The translations under genes and the position numbers were made by a program. A stretch of 64,000 nt of DNA from Acholoe squamosa (lineage: Eukaryota > Annelida > Polychaeta > Phyllodocida > Polynoidae), in the NCBI GenBank assembly GCA_949317995.1, contig OX439043.1, forward strand, positions 63,586,822 through 63,650,821, read 5' to 3'. The notes under the pieces are model-generated. The model was not told the DNA's origin. It did no database searches and worked only from the letters and a program-made list of their open reading frames with translations. Below, one piece after another: positions 53,610-64,000 of the stretch. Within the stretch, counting starts at the first letter, position 1. Each line of letters opens with the position of its first letter.

Positions 53610-55468
53610 CCCAGCTAGCAAAACTCGTAGTAAATCACATCATTTTTACATCTTGTGCTGATCCTCACATACATCATATTATCGCGCGAATTTTGTGGAA
53701 CAAACCCATCGTATGTGCAAGACATTTTCACGTCACTATTAGATGTCTTTGCATGTATATATCATACATCAATATGATGTACTTGAAACTCATGAAAATG
53801 ATATTAATCTTGACATGTAAGCTGACTATGGTTTATGTCATAAATAAGATGTTACTCATAGATGTAATTTCCACATCAGTGCAACTATGCAAATGTGACA
53901 TGATATAAAGATGGCATCATTACATAAAAGATACTATTGAAATGGGAATAATGACCACAAATCATAGTCAGATAGGATACCTCAATGAGAGATATCCCAA
54001 GTCATAAGAACATTATGTCTATTAGATGCGAATATCGCATTATGCATGGACACTCTGCCCTGGATATGCATAAAAGACCTGTTTAGTGAAAGGTATTCAC
54101 AGGTATTCTATATCCATAGAGAGGGCACTGCACACTTAACCTAGCCCAGAGGCCAGGGTGTGATGTCTACTTGATTGAATTTTTTTATCTCACCTCGTGC
54201 CTTCCTTGCAGCCGACACTCAAGGGTGAGAGGTCCCGCGGGTTGTATCCACACCGAAGTGAGATTACCCTTGTGGCGTTGTTGCCCAGACCCTAGTCTAA
54301 TGGGGAGGGGGGATGATGGCGACCGAATCTATGGGAAGATAGAAAGCACGCCCCTACACATTTACCGGGGCAATGGTTCTTTAACATCCGTCACTACATA
54401 GGCATAGTGAGAGATGGACAGGCCTGTTTTAAGTCATTTGTCTGCCATGACCGCCGAGAGACTTTCCAGCACAGCCTAGCCAGAGCAGGGAGGAACTCAA
54501 ATGACACCTTACGGCAACGTTTGGAACCACCACTGTGCTCCGGCCGGGCCGGGAACCGAACCCACGACCTTACGGCCCGTGAGCGGACGCGCTACCGACT
54601 GCGCCACGCCTCCCGGCTGTCTACTTGTAGTCAATATTGGTTCTTATATATTTTCTTAAGGCCTAAAAGAGGTGTTTATCATGTGCATTGTTTGTTTAGT
54701 CATTATTTCTCCTTTGAATGTCACAGAAACAACAGAGTAGATATTGAAGAAGATCTTTCTTTCAGTTTATTCCAATAACTGCAGGCGGTTGGTTCACTTT
54801 GATCCAACTATTTATTTGGAAATGTGGCAATGCAGATCAGGTAGTGAGTAAAGTCCTACATGATACACCTTGTGTCTGATACCAGAACTGTCTAGGGGAT
54901 ATAATCGTGACATATCACTGACGTCATATTCTTACAAGAATACAACAGCTTTGAATTCACATCATAATGACATAAATATCTCATGTAATTTTTACTATAC
55001 TTGATTTATTCAATAAACAAGTATTTGTAGTATTGCTGGTAAAACATCATTTTTCTCAAGAGCATAGAAAACTGAAATAGATGTAATTCTGTAATTTCCC
55101 AAGTTTAACCAGATCAACATGTAATTTTGACATCACTCATGTGTCACTTTATTACATTGCAAAATAACTACTATGAGATGTATTATTTATATCAATTGAT
55201 GCACATCTTTTTAACACTTCTAATATCATAGCATATTTATGATAGCATATGATGTGTATGATTGCACCAAATAAAGACATGATTATGACGTCAAATAGGA
55301 CATGTCCTTTTTACATCCCATATAGGATGTATCATTTACATCGACATCTAGTAAATTCATCACGTAAAAATCTTTATTTCCTAATGACATAATTATGTGG
55401 TCGGTTTCACGTAATAACGTGAATATGACTGGTATTGGACGTCGTTTTTACATAAGGTGCTAGCTGGG
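53610..55468. mobile_element. Composite MITE-like element with CCCAGCTAGCA ends
   Basis: The left end CCCAGCTAGCAAAAC and the complement of the right end CCCAGCTAGCACCTTATG are inverted repeats. The body is AT-rich with many GACAT/ATGTC and TCATGAT words. A SINE is inserted at 54174-54617. Target duplication is unclear. Confidence 0.55.
54174..54617 (-). mobile_element. tRNA-derived SINE
   Basis: The minus strand begins GCCGGGAGGCGTGGCGCAGTCGG, a tRNA-like head with an A box (TGGCGCAGTCGG) and a B box (GGTTCGGTTCC) about 45 bp on. These are the internal RNA polymerase III promoter. A body of about 370 bp ends in a GATAAAAAAA-type tail. TGTCTACTTG flanks both sides (54164-54173 and 54618-54627), a 10-bp target duplication from LINE-driven insertion. 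A 123-residue plus-strand frame across it is a shadow. Confidence 0.88.
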
Positions 55469-56018
55469 TTATACATCAGGATACCTCTCTCTATCTCTCT
55501 CTCTCTCTCTCTCTCTCCCTTTCTCTCCATCTCCCCGACCTCTCACTTTCTCCATCTCTATCTCTCTCTCTACGTTCAATAATTATAGATCGATCTAGGT
55601 CTGTGCACAGATCCCATGAGTTACCGCATCCTGTACGTATAATTGGTGTTCCTCTATTCAAGGAGTTACCTTTTTCAAGCCAGCAAGGTGTACGTGATCA
55701 ATGTCACAAACACCAAAAGGGCACTTAACCCTTGAAGGGCCTCACCATGCATTAATATATTCTGCCAAGTTGTTATCATGGGGAGTCTACCCAACAGGGC
55801 TCTCCTCATGCATCATGATGACTCATTGTTAGTGTATCAGCCCAATGAGGACATGATGCATCAATGAAGCCCAGAGCACTAGACTTAGAAGCATTGCATT
55901 ATAGCATGACATTGAAAGGGCATCATGATTTAACACCTTATGTTGTCATTTAAGGGTCAATATTGATAGTATAAGGCAGGGCTAGAAACGTCTGCTATTT
56001 TTATACCTAATGAACTAA
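55469..56018. other. Non-coding DNA with (CT)n microsatellite
   Basis: A CT-rich run with about 20 CT units lies at 55485-55527, followed by further pyrimidine-rich sequence to 55572. No gene. Confidence 0.6.
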
Positions 56019-56058
56019 TGAAGCCCAATGTATATATATATATATACATTGGGCTTCA
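56019..56058. repeat. Perfect 40-bp palindrome
   Basis: TGAAGCCCAATG, then TA repeats, then the exact complement, with no spacer. Confidence 0.95.
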
Positions 56059-56499
56059 ATGGGGGCAACCACGTGGACGATTCATGACCATGCCCTGGAT
56101 ACTGTCCTTCTGATTTTTTTTTTGGTGATCTTTCCTTTGCAATTGGTGAAGGGTGCACAACAAGAATGTTCCTTGACGAAATTAGGAAAAATAGGATACT
56201 TAGAGATGAATGCGATGTTATATTGAACTGATCCCTAGGGCTAAATCAGGAGGTTAACCCAAATTGTTCAAGCATTGCACCCACTGCAATGTTAGCGTTT
56301 CACTCAATTTAGCTATATATGAGGAGCAATCTTTTCTTTTTTTTTGTGAATCGCTTTATTGCCAATATCATTAATGATCTTAATGACAACATTTTTGTCA
56401 TAGAGTCTTAAAAATTGATAAGTAGACTAATATATGACCAAATATGCCCTGTTCAAAATTTCAAACCTTTATCTGCACCGTGTCCAGAGATATGAGATA

Positions 56500-56968
56500 T
56501 TACTTACCGTCCTACATGTAGGACAGTAGGACTTAGGACTGCTGTCTTTTGAAATTTGTGTTCTTTTGGTTGCCATGGAAACCGCAATTCCTGCACTAGA
56601 GTACCGGAAACTGACAAATAAGCTTATATATGGCCATTTATGCCATACAGGAAATTTCAATGCTTTAGCTATAGCGGATCCAGAGATGAGCATCGTCCTA
56701 CATGTAGGACAGTAGGACTTTGGGCATCTGTCTCCTATGAAAAGGTCCAAATCTTTACCAGAGGGTAATTTTCTAAGTGGTAGGTGTTTTGGGATATGTG
56801 TGTAATGTCATAAAAGTACCTAAGAATACCCGTATGGAGCATTTTTGGAAGCCTCGAGCCTAGAACTATAGGATGCAACATTTTACTTCCATATCTGTTA
56901 AGTTAACTTGCGGATATAGACCTCTTCCCATGATGTCACTTAGGTGTCCTACATGTAGGACAGTAGGG
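56500..56968. repeat. Three copies of TCCTACATGTAGGACAGTAGG
   Basis: Copies lie at about 56510, 56696 and 56947. The first 15 bases are themselves palindromic around ACATGT. The first two copies are followed by similar text, suggesting a roughly 185-bp duplication. Confidence 0.75.
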
Positions 56969-57330
56969 CTATCTGGGTTAATAAATAAGAATCCACCATA
57001 TATCTTAGTTTAGAAAGCTTAAAGATTTTGTAGATCATCTTGCCGTATATATAATTAACAAATCTTTTTAATGTAAGATGCGAATCAATTGGCACACCAA
57101 GATACTTGTGGTGCAGTACAGACTGTAATTCTTGAGAACCAATATTTAGACTGAATTCATTGACGGAGTTTAACTTTTGTAAAGAACCAAACCACATACA
57201 GTGGGTCTTTTTACATTAATGGTCATGCAATTAATTATCACAGCACTTACTTAGAATGTTAAGATCAGATTCAACACATCTTTCTGCTAGCTTGAGACAG
57301 GCACTATTGGCATAAAGTACATTATTTTAT
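56949..57330 (-). pseudogene. LINE reverse transcriptase, 3' segment
   Basis: The minus strand has a degraded catalytic box (LYANSACL in place of YADD) near 57310, then a stop. A frame beginning HCMWFGSLQKLN continues through the KYLGVPIDSHLTLK box (about 57090-57115). It is the continuation of the LINE whose 5' parts lie at 58947-61400, separated by later insertions. Confidence 0.75.
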
Positions 57331-57517
57331 GCAAAAATCTTCCCTTAGAGATAGCATTAGAGGGCTGACCGCCACACCCCGAGTGGCCGTTCCACTACTG
57401 CAGCCTCATTCTGGGGGCAGGTAAACAAACAAAATGGCAGACCGCCGCTCATACGGGGAGCTACAGTAACGGATTTTGTTAACTTTATTTAATTAAACCT
57501 TCTAAAAGCATAAAATA

Positions 57518-57662
57518 AATAGAGAACTAAACTCCCCTGATGTCCTCGGTGGCCGATGTACCCGTGGGGGGATGTCTCCCCCAAGGGCATGAGCCCTCGG
57601 GGGAGACATCCCCCTCGCGGTGGATCGGCCAACTTGTTCACCGCGGTCGTTTAGTTCTCCCT
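57518..57662. mobile_element. Hairpin MITE
   Basis: The ends AGAGAACTAAAC and GTTTAGTTCTCC are inverted. The centre is a perfect 16-bp stem (GGGGGATGTCTCCCCC, 57567-57582, with 57599-57614) whose loop holds a further 5-bp stem. The whole 145 bp is largely self-complementary, and lies within the insertion that splits the LINE. Confidence 0.75.
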
Positions 57663-57689
57663 TTTTTTAAATTAGGTCATTAATGTTTA

Positions 57690-58947
57690 ATCAGTGGCAG
57701 CGGAACTGGGGTAGGCAGGGGACACATGTCCCCCAACTGTCATGTTGGGGGGTGGCAAGACTATGTTTTTGTCCCCCCCAACTTTTTTCCAAAGATATTA
57801 GACATTTCAGCACAATACTACTGTCCTGTTATAGGACCTACAGTTTTAATAAAATACAGCATTCAATAATGCTCCTAGAACTCCCAAAAATGTTTCGTTT
57901 TACCTCTAAATTCTCTTTGCAATAGTACTAAGAAAGTATGGGGTCCCTGGCTGATTTATTAGATATTCACCCATGAAGCTTTCATAGGAGTATTTTACCA
58001 TAATATGCATGGAATGTAATTAAAGAGTAGCTAATTTTCTGTATACTTAATCAAATTATTTTCATCAATCTTCAGCATCTAGAAATCATAATTTGAACAT
58101 GTGATCCCAGGCATTTTTGCAATGTTTTTCCACATTGAAATAAAAATCATATAGAAATTTAACAGTCAGGTCTTATACTGCCCGTGCACCCTCCACAGAA
58201 GTTGACTCAGTGGTCTCATTGATATGACAGCAGGATTTGTGATCAGAAGAACATGAGTTCGCCCCTCACCCAAGCCAACCTGCTATAGTTTTTGGGAAGG
58301 CTTTCTCTATCTAGGAGGAATTACACATGCGCCGAAACATGCGCAGAGGACTTGTTTGGCAAGGTAGCCATCCACCTTAACAAAATTGTTATCAGCATAC
58401 TACCTGATCTTGCGGGACCTACAAAGATAACTTTAGTAGATCTGGGGTAACAAAAAGAGGGATGTACCTCTTATTATTAATATTTCTAGTAATGTTCTTA
58501 GGGAGCATGCCCATTATAGCCCCCCCCCCCCCGCTGAGGTTTTAAAAATCAATACCTCTATATGAGAAGGAGGTTTTTTTACTCATAACCAAATATTAAC
58601 AGAACCCATAGAAGGTGTCATCTATCATGAAAAAGCACCAGAATTCACCTTTTGGTCAATGAATTTTCAAAATTTTCCTGAGGGAATCTCATACTCATAA
58701 CCAAATATAAGAGAACCTACAGATGACACCTATTTGGAGGTGACACCCTTCTTTCAGCACCACAACCATTAACCCAAATACACTTCATATTCCAATACAA
58801 ATCAATATAAACAAAAATCAATGCCCCCTCCATTTGTTTGTCTTTCTCCTCTCTCCTTTTTTTTTGTTGGGATTGGTGGGGGGTGGGGAGTCATGGACCA
58901 ATATCTGAACTTTGCCCGCCCAACATGTTGATGGTTCCGCCACCCCT
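57690..58947. mobile_element. Candidate DNA transposon remnant with CAGTGGCAGCGGAAC ends
   Basis: The left end, near 57690, reads CAGTGGCAGCGGAACTGG. The right end, read inward from 58947, is CAGGGGTGGCGGAACC. The pairing is imperfect and no transposase is visible. It interrupts the LINE reverse transcriptase exactly after the QGSVLGPLL box. Target duplication is not evident. Confidence 0.45.
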
Positions 58948-61400
58948 GAATGTAAAAGATAAGCAGCAAAGGCCCTAACACAGAGCCTTGTGGCACACCA
59001 AAACATACACTTCTTTCCTCTGATATAATGTTGTCAACCTTCGTAGTTTATTTCCTATAAGACAAGCAAGCTTCAATCCACAAAAGAAATCTATAATTGA
59101 GACCAATGTTTGAGAGTTTTTGTAAAAAAATATCATGGTGAATGCTATCGAATGCTTTCCTCATATCGATGAATGTAGAAGCAGTAACATGACCTAAATC
59201 TCTAGAATTGAATAAATCACTGACAAAGCTTCACCTGTGCTACAGTTTTTATCTATATCCAAATTGAGATTCATGTAGTATATGCCTATCTTCAAGAAAA
59301 TCACTTAAAAATATATGTGCCAACACCTCCTGCATTTTGCCAATAATTGATAAAATACTTACTGTAAACGTAGATATTTTCGTGTGTACAAATTTTCGCG
59401 AATTTGCTTTTAAATACATAATAGCTTGTATTTAAATTCATGAATTTCCGATTTTCTTTATCCCCAGCTTGCCTGGTGGAAGACTGTAAACCATGTGACA
59501 AATGTGACATTTCCAAATACTTGTACCTATGCATTATTTGTACCCTATTCGTAGTATTTGCAAATCCAAATAAATATACATTTCATCTGTAATATTATTG
59601 GTACACGTTTTAATAAAACATGTGATTTCTTTCGTGGGTTAGAATTTGGATTAACCCTTTTGTACCACTCCCCCAGTGTCAATACTATCCCCCCCTCCTT
59701 ACCCTATCCACTTTTCACTTGAACCAGGGGATGAATTTCCGCGATGTACTTAAATTTGCGAATTTATAATTTCCGTGAAATTCGCAAAAATATGTACAGC
59801 GCGAAATAAAGTACGTTTACAGCATTGGTCTGACCATATTTTGGCAGTGGGGTAATACATGCACATGCCCAGCTGTGTAGGAACTTATTATTATCAAATG
59901 AGTGTTGAAATAAATGTTGTAGTTGCTGAATGATGCACTTAAAAACATCCTTAAAAATATTTGTTGATACATTTGCTATTACAGAGGGTTTGCTAATATC
60001 AAGGTGAGTGATTATTTTCTTAACAGTTTCAAATGACACTGATATATGAATATTGCTACCTTGATAAGTGTCTTGTTGTGGTCTAAAAAAAACTGTCTTT
60101 TCCTCATCTAAACCTTGCAATGATTTATTTTTCCAAATAAGTTTTGACCAACATTTACAAAGAAATCATTTATAAAATCAGGTGTACTTTCATAGCTAAC
60201 ATTCTTCTTCTTCTCTTCATTAAACAAATTTGGCATGTTAATTTCAGATTTCACTTTCAAAAAGCTGTTAATGTTTTTCCAGATTTTCTTTGTGATCCTT
60301 TTTATTTTCAGCAAGATTATCCTTGGACATATTTGATTTAGATTTTTTTTTCACAGTTAACGAAATTTAAAAATCTCAGACGTTTTGCTTCTTCAAAGTA
60401 AATGTTATTCCCTGTAACTCTATAGTGGATAAGGTTTTCCTTGCGTCTATTTTCCAAATCAAGAATTTCCTGATTAAACCAGTCATTACCATAGTCTTTG
60501 AACTGAATTTGCCTTAATGAACAGTACTTATCAAGGTAGTCCAAAATCAAAAAAATTATGTCAAGGATGAACTCCTATTAATCATCAGCTGTGGGTAACC
60601 TATATCCCAATTTGCATATAACAGTCTTTCAGCAAGATCATTAAAATTATAGTTTTTATAAGATCATCCAAATGTTTTTCTGACAAGAGTAGCTTATTTG
60701 TTTTTTGGGCAATTTTCCTCACTGGATAGACGGGAAGATGGTCAGAAATCAACTTATTTAAAACCCCTGACTCCATGATATGATCACTGTTGGTAAAAAT
60801 ATTATCAAGAGTAGATCCTGTAGCAACTTTGTATTTTTTTCTCTTTTTCAGCCGAGTATAATCTGATATGAAAGGTACTGCACCAAATGTTTTACATTTA
60901 TTAACAATTTTCTTATAACATTCGTTGTCAGTTTTCTTAAAATTAATATTGAAGTCCCCACATATCCATATTTGGTGTTCAAATTTTCACCAACCAATTG
61001 CAAATGCTGACAAAATAGACCAATATCTGTCCCCGGCGGGCGGTATATTGTACAGATTAACATTTTTTTTGTGTTTGGGCTGTGATACATTAATGGCTAA
61101 ACACAAGTTCTCGTTTGAGACTATAAGATGTTTGTTAACAGCACAGTATGGGGCAATTTCATTTGGAACCATGCACATGACCCCTCCCCCTTTTTGTGAG
61201 TCCTATCAAGTCTAAAACACATTTTCTCAGGCCAGTTTACCATTGAATCATCATGCTTCGCTTTTAGCCATGTTTCAGAAAAAAAGTTATTATGTCCCAA
61301 TTTCCCAATAATTTATGGATTTCATGCTAAAATAGTTTCTGCAATTTAGAGGCATAATACCTAAACCTTTATAAGTTTTAACGTACAAATTTATATTTCC
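58948..61400 (-). pseudogene. CR1/jockey-like LINE: endonuclease and reverse transcriptase
   Basis: Read from 61400 downward. Endonuclease: FSETWLKAKHDDS (about 61260-61300), GGVMCMVPNEIAPYC, and IYRPPGTDIGLF (about 61015-61060). The linker has NDWFNQEILDLENRRK (about 60430-60490). The reverse transcriptase N-terminal part lies at 59824-60120 (ACACITPLPK). TFIDMRKAFDSIHHDI is at about 59120-59190, and PQGSVLGPLL at about 58970-59000. Stops and shifts separate these pieces. A MITE interrupts it at 59360-59823 and larger insertions below 58947. It is inactive. Confidence 0.85.
59360..59823. mobile_element. MITE inside the LINE
   Basis: The ends TACTGTAAACGTAGATATTTTCG and the complement of the right end (CTGTAAACGTACTTTATTTCG) are inverted repeats. 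TTTCGCGAATTTGC-type words are near both ends. It splits the reverse transcriptase coding sequence, so it is younger than the LINE. Confidence 0.7.
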
Positions 61401-62185
61401 ATTACTGGATCTAATCTTGTTCCAAATGTCACATACTCACAAATAAACGAGAAATATAGAACTATCAAACCAACTATATACAAGTGAATACTACCAAAAT
61501 CCATATTATTGGTAGAATCTTAATGCACTCTTTAGGTAGCAACCCACATGGCATAAAACGAATTTTTAACGTAAAAAAAAGAAGTTTTTATTAGGTCCCC
61601 AAATTTTCCAAATAAATGTTTGTTTTGAAGTATAAAAAAAAAACATGTCAAAGGTGTTTTTTAACATTTGAGAAAAGCGTTTTTATTTAAGGCCTAAAAA
61701 AAGCTTGTGTTTCTGGTTGCCCTACCTAAGTTGAGAAATTCACCCTACCTAGACATTTTTTTCTCATATTTTAAATTTTTTTTCTTTTCTTTTTTTTTAA
61801 TTTAGTCCACACCGATTTTTACTGTACTTTAATAGGTCGATCTTGTAATGAGCATCTAAATAAGACTGAGCTTAAAAAAGGGAAATGGAAGTTCAAAGCA
61901 TATGAAAGTCATTTCACAATCTAAAGTACCCGGTAGCAGTGTCTGATCAATTGTACAAACTAGGCCTATTAGAGTGCTTCCAGAATAACCCCTAAACAGC
62001 ATTCATCGACAATCATCGCATTGGGATTAAGCTCTGTATTCTGCAATGGTAACAATGCCCTACTGAATACTGCTTGTACACTTGGTATGAACTCTGGCAT
62101 ATAAACAATGGCTCAAATGTCAAGGTGGGGCTTTGGCCATTTTAATCTTAATAATTGGATTGCAGGCTTTTGTCATATTAGGGAT
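61401..62185. other. Non-coding AT-rich DNA
   Basis: Long A and T runs (for example 61572-61580, 61634-61642, 61782-61800). No gene. Confidence 0.4.
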
Positions 62186-63408
62186 ATGTGTATGATCAAG
62201 TTGTCATATGAGAAATATCATATGACTAGTGGCTATAGTGAGTAAGAATATCAAGCTTTTATTATGTATTCCAGTTATCACTGGTTCACTCAGCTTAGGC
62301 AGTATTTATGTATCAGTAATACAAATGTTAATACACAGGTAATTCACACAGTAAATATAATATGGGTATAAGTAAGTGTTCCACTCCTATGTGAAATAAT
62401 GATTATATATTGTCCAATGTAGGTTCTAGGTGGGTTCCTACAACCTAGCTCCTGACCTGCTGCTAGCCGGATAATATAAATGTGTTACTTTACCCTCTGG
62501 TAGATAGATGAAGGAAGATAGCCTCTGGCCACAGGTGGGGTGTAGTCCTATGCCTGACTGACATAGTCTAACCCAGCAGAGTGTTCTTGTGGCAGATGCA
62601 TAGTAGGCTGCAGGAGAGCTGGACTGGAGATGTTGCCACTGAGGTGGTTCTCTAGATACTGCCTTCTGGAGGCTAGAGTCTGGGTATAAGTAGCCAACCC
62701 ATGGTTTGCTCCCCCAGACTAGGTGGAGCCAGTGGCATCTGCCACTGCCTTTGTCCAATAGTCCTGAGTCTTTCATGTCCATGGGGGTGTATAGAGCGCC
62801 CCCATAAGCCGACCGGCACCCCCATTGTCCCATGTCAGTTCCCCACACCTTGCTGCGCATGGGCCTAATTTGCGCTGGTTGCTCTGTGGCACACTGGGAG
62901 CTCAAAACACTCCTGGTCACCTAACTCCCTTAATAATAGAAGTTTTGACAACGGATTAAGACCATGAGATGCGCCTCATCCGGGCACATCCGGGTCAGGT
63001 CTGAAATCTGGCCTGTGACTTCCGTGAGATGGCGTAAACACCGCTGGAAGTATAGGAGGCTGTCATCTCAGTGGCCTATTGTTGGTCTTTGGTGCTCAGC
63101 GGCCTGTGATGGCGGTCTGTGGTGCTCAGCGGCCTGCGACAGTGGTCTGGATTGTCCTTAAATAATTATATACACCATTGTTTTTGGTCAGTGAACCATA
63201 TGGTAGGACCTTTTGGTCCTTAAACAATTATATACACTATTGTTCATGGTCAGTGGACCATGAGGTCGGTCACTTTGGTCCTTTACATTATATATTCACC
63301 TGTCTGGTGTTTAGTGGACCGTGAACGCTCATATGTATTAATTCCTCATTTTATATGCATTAATACAAAGATATGTTACAATTTATGGCCTTATTAAAGT
63401 GTACATGG
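62186..63408 (-). repeat. Diverged LTR (probably solo) of the same retrovirus family
   Basis: It shares, in order, many blocks with the LTRs at 23381 and 38037: ATGATCAAGTTGTCATATGA near the left end, CCTAGCTCCTGACCTGCTGCT, TTACCCTCTGGT, and ATATGTTACAATTTATGG near the right end. Divergence is large and there are several indels. No polypurine tract, primer site or coding sequence adjoins it within the window, so a solo LTR is likely. A 160-residue minus-strand frame inside is not supported. Confidence 0.75.
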
Positions 63409-64000
63409 GTCAGGTCGCCAGAAAGCAGTAGATTTCCCCCCCAGAGGTCAAGAATGACAAATTTTAGAATTCATTCACAAAACTTTATTACCTTTAAAGA
63501 GGTATGTCTCCCCTATTCAGAACACTTAAAAATACCGCTCTAGCCCTAACGGTTCAGTTTTTATCGCTTGCGGAATGAAACTTGACTGAATTGTGTAACG
63601 TCCGGTACCAAAATAATTAGGATATCATGATACCATCATTATATACCCCACTGTGACTCCTAAACCAGTTTGTTGGAGCCCACAACATATATTTTCAATA
63701 ATAACCAGGAAAAATTGCAGTATTCCACAGATTTTAGAAAATATGAGCATTGCGATCGTGACAGGATACCAAATTCGCGACATTTTTCTCAAATGCTTTC
63801 CTAACTTTACCATAGTGTTGCCAATAATGCTCCAATGGACATGCAAATTACTACATAACATCTTCCATATGTCTATATTCTAGAACATAACTCCTTAAGC
63901 CATACATGGTACCATTACCTCTGTAGTATGCATCCAACAAACTCAAATAAAAGTACCTGACGTTACACGATAGAGCGCAAAACATGCATTTTACCATGAC
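63409..64000. other. Non-coding DNA to the window end
   Basis: No gene or repeat recognised. Confidence 0.4.

Noticed and set aside
54540-54617. Functional tRNA gene
   Set aside because: The tRNA-like head lies at the start of a SINE with a target duplication and tail, so it is not an independent tRNA gene.
54171-54778. Plus-strand frames of 76 and 123 residues
   Set aside because: They run antisense through the SINE.
62438-62920. 160-residue minus-strand frame
   Set aside because: Lies wholly within the diverged LTR and has no domain.

Overview
This window is AT-rich repeat-laden nuclear DNA of an animal. Evidence is a metazoan-type rhodopsin-class GPCR, exon-like coding blocks, LINEs, a tRNA-derived SINE, many MITEs, a Ty3/gypsy provirus with an envelope gene, and a Polinton-type element carrying BIR and Death-domain genes. 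A marine invertebrate fits best; I cannot name the species. Host genes are few: one clear GPCR (15140-16765, +) and a broken exon-like block (6056-6541, +).

Layout. 1-6 kb: a 2.2-kb near-palindrome (95-2332) and a MITE (3612-4058). 6-12.2 kb: the exon-like block, a decayed LINE reverse transcriptase (7020-7860), a 5'-truncated Ty3/gypsy pol (8150-10145) followed by C2H2-containing and coiled-coil reading frames, and a MITE with a 6-bp target duplication (11841-12198). 12.2-23.2 kb: the GPCR, a decayed copy of its 3' end (20023-20110), several MITEs and inverted repeats, and a 17-copy 46-bp minisatellite.

23381-39383 is a 16-kb endogenous retrovirus-like element (errantivirus-like Ty3/gypsy) on the minus strand. 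It has two near-identical 1347-bp LTRs and a 5-bp duplication (AGTTC). Its gag, pol (one in-frame stop) and env are otherwise open. Between env and the 3' LTR lies an opposite-strand 159-residue reading frame with no recognised relative. A diverged LTR of the same family sits at about 62186-63408.

40224-49952 is a 9.7-kb Polinton-type element with 0.6-0.7-kb terminal inverted repeats beginning AGT and a perfect 6-bp duplication (AGCCTC). It carries a broken protein-primed-type family B DNA polymerase, a BIR-domain gene, a tandem Death-domain gene, a basic Ala/Gly-rich gene and a Cys-rich unknown gene. Several have TATA boxes and share a short upstream motif. I found no integrase, packaging ATPase, protease or capsid gene. 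A compact virus-like element with an apoptosis-regulator cargo is the most noteworthy system here, followed by the antisense gene of the retrovirus.

50-64 kb: non-coding DNA, a composite MITE with a nested SINE, and a LINE on the minus strand (endonuclease to reverse transcriptase, 61400 to 56949) split by at least two later insertions. All coordinates and repeat comparisons were made by eye.
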